Positions 58,481 through 64,000 of a stretch of 64,000 nucleotides of DNA are shown here, in pieces. Position 1 is the stretch's first letter; every line of letters begins with the position of its first letter. Made by a program: the position numbers and the translations under genes. The DNA is taken from contig NZ_CANLYI010000005.1 in NCBI RefSeq assembly GCF_947495255.1, positions 248,001 to 312,000 on the forward strand, in the 5' to 3' direction. The notes below the pieces were generated by a model. The model worked only from the letters and a program-made list of their open reading frames with translations, was not told the DNA's origin and did no database searches. Source of the stretch: an uncultured Winogradskyella sp. (GTDB lineage: Bacteria; Bacteroidota; Bacteroidia; Flavobacteriales; Flavobacteriaceae).

Positions 58481-59710
58481 ATGATTCGCTGGATACTATT
58501 TGCTATTAGTTTTATAATACTTACTCTTTACGGTTTTCAAGCCATTAAAACGGTTACTAAACAACCATGGGTTTATTACTTGTTTTTTGCTGTAGCATTA
58601 GTTGTAGTCGGAAATTTTATTATTCAATTTACTTTAGGTAATGAAGGTCGTGTTTTAACGGTTCATAAAAGTTATGCTTTTGGCTTTTTACTTTCCTTTA
58701 TGGCTTTTAATTTGGTGTTATTGCCTATTTTATTTGGAGAAGATATTATTAGAGGTGCTATTGGTTTATATGAAAAAGTAACTACTAAAGGTGATGAATT
58801 CCATATGCCGTCTCGAAGAAAATTTGTGAGTCAGGTTGCCTTAGGTTTAGCAGCAATTCCTTTTTCTTCTTTATTATATGGTATGTTTAGAGGTAAATAT
58901 AATTTTAGAGTTCTTAATTATACACTACATTTTGAAGATCTACCAGAAGCCTTTGATGGTTATAGAATTACTCAGATAAGTGATATTCACTCTGGTAGTT
59001 TTGATAACAAAGAAAAAATAGAATATGCTGTAGATTTAATTAACGAACAGAAATCAGATGTGCTTTTGTTTACAGGTGATATGGTCAATAATAAAGCCTC
59101 TGAAATGTTACCTTGGAAAGATACCTTTGGAAGATTAAAGGCTAAAGATGGAAAGTATTCCGTTTTGGGTAATCATGATTATGGTGATTATGTAGATTGG
59201 GATACACCTGAAGCTAAGCATCAAAACCTCGAAGATTTAAAACAAATTCAGAAAGATATTGGATTCGATTTATTGCTTAATGAAAGTCGATTCCTTGAAA
59301 AAGATAATCAGAGATTGGCTTTAGTAGGTGTAGAAAATTGGGGAAAAGGTGGATTTAAAAAAGCAGGAAGTTTGGAAAAAGCTTCTGAAAACATTCAATC
59401 AGACGATTTTAAAATCTTAATGTCTCACGACCCAAGCCATTGGGAAGCAAAAGTTATTGACGATCCATATCACTACCATTTAACTTTAAGTGGTCACACG
59501 CATGGCATGCAATTTGGAATTGAAATTCCGGGTTGGATAAAATGGAGTCCTTCAAAATGGCGATATAAACATTGGGCAGGTATTTATACAGAATTGGGTC
59601 AACACATTAATGTAAACAGAGGATTTGGCTATTTGGGTTATCCAGGACGTGTTGGTATTTGGCCAGAAATTACAGTGATTGAGCTTAAAAAAGGTTCTAA
59701 ACCAGTTTAA
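58481..59710 (+). CDS. Membrane-anchored metallophosphoesterase
   Basis: This 409-residue protein has three N-terminal membrane helices (about 3-20, 31-50 and 66-84), then a calcineurin-like phosphoesterase domain with metal motifs TQISDIHSGSF, LLFTGDMVNNK, VLGNHDYGDYVDW and LSGHTHGMQFG. The membrane part plus YkuE-like domain suggests action on an envelope lipid or nucleotide phosphate. Substrate unknown. Confidence 0.9.
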   Translation: MIRWILFAISFIILTLYGFQAIKTVTKQPWVYYLFFAVALVVVGNFIIQFTLGNEGRVLTVHKSYAFGFLLSFMAFNLVLLPILFGEDIIRGAIGLYEKVTTKGDEFHMPSRRKFVSQVALGLAAIPFSSLLYGMFRGKYNFRVLNYTLHFEDLPEAFDGYRITQISDIHSGSFDNKEKIEYAVDLINEQKSDVLLFTGDMVNNKASEMLPWKDTFGRLKAKDGKYSVLGNHDYGDYVDWDTPEAKHQNLEDLKQIQKDIGFDLLLNESRFLEKDNQRLALVGVENWGKGGFKKAGSLEKASENIQSDDFKILMSHDPSHWEAKVIDDPYHYHLTLSGHTHGMQFGIEIPGWIKWSPSKWRYKHWAGIYTELGQHINVNRGFGYLGYPGRVGIWPEITVIELKKGSKPV

Positions 59711-59885
59711 TACCAAGCTAAGTAAATCATAATTCAATTTCTGAATTGAACATTACATATTCAAATTGGTATAATTGCAAAGAATTGCTTATTTTTATAA
59801 GATATGTACTCTTGTTATACCATTTAATCGTCAAGATATAACGAAATAATGTAGTGCTTATTTATCAGACCAAAACTAAAAACAT

Positions 59886-60182
59886 ATGTCAAAATTTGGT
59901 GAATTAATAGATGTTGAAATTCCAGTGCTTCTGGATTTTTATACAGAATTAAACGAAGATTCTAATGCCATGCATCATATCCTTAGAGATGTTGCAGCCG
60001 GTTTAGGTGACAAAGTTAAAGTGATTAAAATTGATGTTGATAAAAATAGAGAACTCGCAGAAGCTTTAAGGGTAAAAGGTTTGCCAACCTTAATAATTTA
60101 CAAAAATGGTGAAATGAAATGGCGTCATAGTGGTAAACAAGATGCTAACACTTTAATTGAAATTATTCAAGAATTCGTTTAA
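59886..60182 (+). CDS. Thioredoxin-fold protein lacking cysteines
   Basis: This 98-residue protein has the thioredoxin pattern PVLLDFYTELN, VIKIDVDKNRELAEALRVKGLPTLIIYKNG with the cis-proline intact. The active-site CxxC is replaced by residues 21-30 (ELNEDSNAMH), and there is no cysteine anywhere in the protein. It cannot act as a disulfide reductase. A chaperone or scaffold role is likely. It is separate from its neighbours. Confidence 0.85.
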   Translation: MSKFGELIDVEIPVLLDFYTELNEDSNAMHHILRDVAAGLGDKVKVIKIDVDKNRELAEALRVKGLPTLIIYKNGEMKWRHSGKQDANTLIEIIQEFV

Positions 60183-60192
60183 GGAATACAAC

Positions 60193-60846
60193 CTATCCAG
60201 CTATACTCAGAAAGCTATAACCCTTTTCGTTATAATATTCTAAAACTTTGGGAAGTGCATATTTTAAATTTCGTGATGCTTTTACGCTATCATGAAACAC
60301 AATAATACTACCTTCTTTTGCTGTAGATATAACATTTTCTAAACAGCGTTTTTCTGTTACAGCAATGTCCCAATCATAAGACAAAACGTCCCACATTATA
60401 ATTTTATAACCTAAAGCTAGTGTTTGCTTACTTTGTTTAGATTTAATCTTGCCATAAGGTGGACGAAATAGATTTAAGCTTGTATGTTGATGCCTTTCGG
60501 ATTTTGAATCTATTAACTCTTGAGTTTTCTTTATATCTTCTAAATAGGTGTTCGTTTTATGTTTCCAGCCTTTTAAATGATTATAAGTGTGATTGCCTAT
60601 AGTATGGCCTTCTTCAATAATATTTTTAAAAACTAGAGGATGCTTTTCAATATTATTTCCAGTACAAAAAAAGGTAGCTTTTGCATTGTATGCTTTTAAT
60701 GTTTCTAAAACCCAATTTGTAATTTCTGGTGTCGGACCATCATCAAAGGTTAAGAATATTTCTTTATTATTGGTATTGATATTCCAGATAAAATTTGGGA
60801 ACAATGTTTTTACAAAGTCTGGCGTTTTAGCTGGAATAATCTGCAT
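60193..60846 (-). CDS. Polysaccharide deacetylase (NodB homology domain)
   Basis: This 217-residue enzyme has the NodB motifs FLTFDDGPTPEITN (metal Asp pair), GNHTYNHLKG (two metal His), FRPPYGKIKS and VFHDSVK. It removes N- or O-acetyl groups from a glycan such as peptidoglycan or exopolysaccharide. No signal peptide is visible, though export by another route cannot be excluded. It starts 6 bp after the DUF2723 gene stop, suggesting an operon with it. Confidence 0.93.
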   Translation of the reverse strand: MQIIPAKTPDFVKTLFPNFIWNINTNNKEIFLTFDDGPTPEITNWVLETLKAYNAKATFFCTGNNIEKHPLVFKNIIEEGHTIGNHTYNHLKGWKHKTNTYLEDIKKTQELIDSKSERHQHTSLNLFRPPYGKIKSKQSKQTLALGYKIIMWDVLSYDWDIAVTEKRCLENVISTAKEGSIIVFHDSVKASRNLKYALPKVLEYYNEKGYSFLSIAG

Positions 60847-60852
60847 ACTCTA

Positions 60853-63800
60853 TTAATTCTCTGGCGTAATCATCTCAACGGTATCTTTTATAGCACGTTG
60901 AATATCTACATCTTCTGGTTCTGTAGTAGCTTCTCCATTTCCATAAAGCTCCATTAAATCATCAAACATACTTAGGTAACTATTGAATGTTTTAGTTTCT
61001 TGTAACGCAAAGTCCTGATCATTGTAGATAACTAAAATATCAATTAATGACCTATAACGTTGAATGTCCATATATATGTCTTCACCTACTACGCGATCTT
61101 GGTCTTTTAACGGTAGGCTACTATAATAAGCTAAGTTTTCTTGATACTTTTTAGCCACATCTTTATATAATGCACGTCCTTTTTCTTTATTACCAACTTC
61201 ATAATAAGCGCTTACATAAGGTTCAAGAAGTGAATAAAATCCAAACTTATCAACTGGCATTTTTTCCATTGCTATGTCTGCAATTTCTTCTGCTTTGTCT
61301 AATTTATCTTCATTGATGAGTTGCTCAATTAAACGTGCTAAATTTCCTCTGTAAGTAATACCGTTTCTTCTCGTTTCAATGTCGTAATACATGTCTTCAC
61401 CACTTCCTCCCCATTTCCAGTTCTTAACCATATCATACATTAAGTCTGGGTCAACTCTTCCCATATCATAAGGATTAGCTTTGTCTACTGCTGTTTTAAT
61501 AGGAACAAGTTTGTAACACATACCATCAAGTTGAAGATAATCTTTTAGCCATACATAGTCTTCAGCTCCAAAAGCACCTCCTGTAAAATATATTGGTCGT
61601 TCCCAATTGTTATTAGCAAGAATATCTAACATTAAAAGGCGGTTTTTATATAGGTATCCTCCACTTATTCTAGTATAAAGATTGTCTACAATTAAATCAG
61701 CATCTTTAGGTTTTACTATACCATTTTTTAATACCATTTCCTTGTTTACAGGAATACTAATATTTCGTGTTGGATAGTAGTTAGAATTTAGCAAGTGCTT
61801 TGGATAACGGTTAGGGTCATCACCTTGGTTTTCAACAACAAATTTTACTTTAGTATTTGGTTTTTCACTAGAGACAAAGTCCATAAATTGTTTTATGTCT
61901 AAGGTATCTCTGGCAATACTTTCGTTAATTTCTTTATAAGCAACAACATCTCTTGTGCCACCACGATATTGCTTGTGTGTAAGTTGCGACGGAATTGGGT
62001 CACTATCATACGCCTTACGTTTCATTTGGTCAATGTACCAATCTGTTTGAAATAGACTTGTATTGATGACGCGTACATCTCTACGAACACCTTCAATTTC
62101 TTGCAAGTACCATAATGGGAACGTGTCATTATCTCCAATAGTAAATAAAATAGCGTTTGGTCCGCAAGACTCTAAGTATTTGCGAGCCATAGCGTTTGTA
62201 GTGTATTTACCAGAACGATCATGGTCATCCCAGTTGTTTGCAGCCAGAACTCCAGGAACAATGACAATGCAAACCAGAGTAATAACTGGTGCTAATAACT
62301 TCGTTTTAAAACTTGATTTTAATAAATCATAAATGGCATAAACACCAAAGCCAATCCAAATAGCAAATACATAGAATGAGCCTACTACAGAATAATCTCT
62401 TTCACGAGGTTCAAAAGGTCTTACATTGGTGTAAAATTGAATTGCTAAACCAGTCAGTAAAAAGAATACTAGTAAAACCCAAAAACGTTTTAAGTCAGAA
62501 TACATTAAGAAAAAGAAACCTATTAGTCCTAAAATAAGAGGCAAAAAGTAATAGGTGTTTCTCGCTTTGTTTTCTAATACATCAGTAGGTAAGTTGTCTT
62601 GAGACATACCTAAATGTAACTCGTCAATTGCGTTAATTCCAGAAATCCAGTTCCCATTTTCATGCGTATATTTTCCTTGGATATCATCTTGTCTTCCTGT
62701 AAAATTCCACATAAAATAACGCCAATACATATAACCAAATTGGTATTGAAACATGTACATGGTGTTATCTATAAAAGAAGGTTTTTCTATTTCTAAATAT
62801 TGTTGACCATAACGACTTAAAAACTGATTATAATCCTCATAATCCATTTCTCCATTAGCAACACGCATTTTAAAATCGTTAACTAACTGGTCAATTTGTA
62901 GTTTTTCTTGTAATGCATACTGACCTGCTTGTTCTTCTGATAAACCAGCATTCATGGCTTCATTGTATGCGCGTGTTTGTAATGTTGGGTCCGCTTTAAA
63001 TTGAATTAACCCAGTAAACATCATGTAATTTTCTGCATGCTCTGAGCTCCACATTCTTGGTAAAATTGAAGCATGCTCATGGTTGTAGTTCTGCTTACTT
63101 TTCTCCCAATCATTAATAATAACGTATTCGCCAGCTTCTTCATCACGCTCATAATTTTTCTTATCATCAACAAAGGGTTCATCTTCGTCTGCGCCAGAAT
63201 AAGCTTCAGTAAATTGTGGTCCGTAGAATAAATGTGTTTCTGGATATTGTTCTAAATTATAATAAGCTAAAAGTTCTCGAGCATCCGAAGGATTATTTTC
63301 ATTAATAACTACTTGCGCATTGGCACGTATAGGTAACATCATCCAAGATGAGAAACCAATAAAAATAAACATTAAGCTAAGTACTAATGTATTGATGTGC
63401 TTGTAGCCTTTTTTTCTTGTAAAATTTAAGCCAAAATAGAACAAACCTATAACCATTAAGCCTGTGATAATTGTACCAGAATTAAATGGCAAGCCTATTG
63501 AATTCACAAAAAATACTTCTAAATAACCGAAGAGCTTAAGTGTAGATGGTAGTAATAATTTAAATATAAATAGTAGAATTGCAGCAGATGCTATGTTTGC
63601 TAAAATAAAATTCTTTACAGTAATAGTTTTGTAGTTCTTAAAATAGTAAAGAAGACCAATGGCTGGTATGGTTAATAGACCCATAAAGTGAACACCAAAA
63701 GAAAGCCCTATTACAAAAGCAATAAGTATTAACCAACGATTTCCTCTAGGTTCATTCATTTCTTGTTCCCAGCGTAAACCTAAATAAAACAGAACAGCCA

Positions 63801-64000
63801 TTATTAAGGTAGCCATTGCGTAAACTTCCGTTTCAACAGCATTAAACCAAAATGAATCTGTAAACGTAAATGCTAAACTACCAACTAAAGCACTTCCTAA
63901 AATAGCATAGGCTTTGCTTGGGCTATCGTCTTTATTGTATTTAACTAGTTTAACTAAAAGTAAACTAATAGTCCAAAACATAAAAAGAATGGTAAATGCG
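60853..64000 (-). CDS. DUF2723 family large membrane protein (5' end outside window)
   Basis: At least 1048 residues are visible, and the frame stays open to the right edge, so the true start is beyond 64000. The N-terminal half has many membrane helices with GT-C-like character (LVGSLAFTFTDSFWFNAVE, then EVYAM), as in DUF2723 proteins thought to be protein O-mannosyltransferase-like. The C-terminal half is soluble with a TPR-like region (YEVGNKEKGRALYKDVAKKY). It lies upstream of the deacetylase gene, on the same strand. Confidence 0.9.
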   Translation of the reverse strand, partial: AFTILFMFWTISLLLVKLVKYNKDDSPSKAYAILGSALVGSLAFTFTDSFWFNAVETEVYAMATLIMAVLFYLGLRWEQEMNEPRGNRWLILIAFVIGLSFGVHFMGLLTIPAIGLLYYFKNYKTITVKNFILANIASAAILLFIFKLLLPSTLKLFGYLEVFFVNSIGLPFNSGTIITGLMVIGLFYFGLNFTRKKGYKHINTLVLSLMFIFIGFSSWMMLPIRANAQVVINENNPSDARELLAYYNLEQYPETHLFYGPQFTEAYSGADEDEPFVDDKKNYERDEEAGEYVIINDWEKSKQNYNHEHASILPRMWSSEHAENYMMFTGLIQFKADPTLQTRAYNEAMNAGLSEEQAGQYALQEKLQIDQLVNDFKMRVANGEMDYEDYNQFLSRYGQQYLEIEKPSFIDNTMYMFQYQFGYMYWRYFMWNFTGRQDDIQGKYTHENGNWISGINAIDELHLGMSQDNLPTDVLENKARNTYYFLPLILGLIGFFFLMYSDLKRFWVLLVFFLLTGLAIQFYTNVRPFEPRERDYSVVGSFYVFAIWIGFGVYAIYDLLKSSFKTKLLAPVITLVCIVIVPGVLAANNWDDHDRSGKYTTNAMARKYLESCGPNAILFTIGDNDTFPLWYLQEIEGVRRDVRVINTSLFQTDWYIDQMKRKAYDSDPIPSQLTHKQYRGGTRDVVAYKEINESIARDTLDIKQFMDFVSSEKPNTKVKFVVENQGDDPNRYPKHLLNSNYYPTRNISIPVNKEMVLKNGIVKPKDADLIVDNLYTRISGGYLYKNRLLMLDILANNNWERPIYFTGGAFGAEDYVWLKDYLQLDGMCYKLVPIKTAVDKANPYDMGRVDPDLMYDMVKNWKWGGSGEDMYYDIETRRNGITYRGNLARLIEQLINEDKLDKAEEIADIAMEKMPVDKFGFYSLLEPYVSAYYEVGNKEKGRALYKDVAKKYQENLAYYSSLPLKDQDRVVGEDIYMDIQRYRSLIDILVIYNDQDFALQETKTFNSYLSMFDDLMELYGNGEATTEPEDVDIQRAIKDTVEMITPEN

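Noticed and set aside
59733..59750. Hairpin TTCAATT-TCTG-AATTGAA after the metallophosphoesterase gene
   Set aside because: Short and A/T-only arms without a T-run; likely chance in AT-rich DNA.

Overview
The window looks like a chromosomal segment of a marine-type member of the Flavobacteriaceae (Bacteroidota). The DNA is AT-rich. Promoter -7 boxes fit the Bacteroidota TAnnTTTG consensus, Shine-Dalgarno sequences are weak, and several protein families are typical of the phylum: a DUF5686 barrel, a DUF2723 membrane protein, a PorT-like barrel, clade II NosZ and a paired ExbD. No replicon origin, rRNA, CRISPR array, phage or classical insertion sequence was seen.

Layout. (1) 1-8510, all on the minus strand, is a nitrous-oxide-reductase (nos) cluster. 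It reads cytochrome c, fasciclin-domain lipoprotein, NosZ, a NosB-like membrane protein, NosL, NosD, NosF, NosY and three small accessory proteins. Its upstream region holds an FNR-like box and a second palindrome, and a double hairpin follows nosZ. (2) 8.7-13.4 kb holds sucA-sucB, with an outer-membrane protein divergent from sucA. (3) 13.4-14.5 kb holds an orphan LuxR-type response regulator beside two identical-core perfect palindromes, candidate small transcripts and a 37-codon membrane-peptide ORF. (4) 14.6-20.2 kb holds a retropepsin, tatD, ansA, tRNA-Ser, the exbB-X-exbD-exbD operon and a PorT-like gene. (5) 20.2-32.1 kb is housekeeping: rpoN, asnS, an RND exporter, frr, pyrH, tsf, rpsB, rpsI and rplM, with hairpin terminators and two probable ribosomal-protein leaders. 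(6) 32.3-40.6 kb is an accessory cluster. A nucleoside-phosphorylase-like gene, a glycosyltransferase and a flippase face a tightly overlapping operon of one nucleotidyltransferase and two radical-SAM/methyltransferase pairs. (7) 40.7-51.5 kb has sua5 and an ABC-F gene, then a DUF559 nuclease gene bounded by exact 28-bp inverted repeats, a degenerate ~100-bp tandem array, a McrBC-like pair and polA. (8) 51.7-56.4 kb has isoaspartyl peptidase, cyanophycinase and cyanophycin synthetase, a complete nitrogen-storage-polymer set. (9) 56.4-64 kb has an aldehyde dehydrogenase, a metallophosphoesterase, a cysteine-free thioredoxin-fold protein, a polysaccharide deacetylase and a DUF2723 protein that runs off the right edge.

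How it fits together. The organism can probably use N2O as an electron acceptor under oxygen limitation and can store nitrogen as cyanophycin. The most unusual parts are the DUF559/palindrome element beside the McrBC-like genes (43.5-48.6 kb), the uncharacterised radical-SAM/methyltransferase cluster (32.3-40.6 kb), and the twin-palindrome locus beside the response regulator (13.4-13.9 kb). All functional statements come from motif reading and family knowledge; no database search was run.
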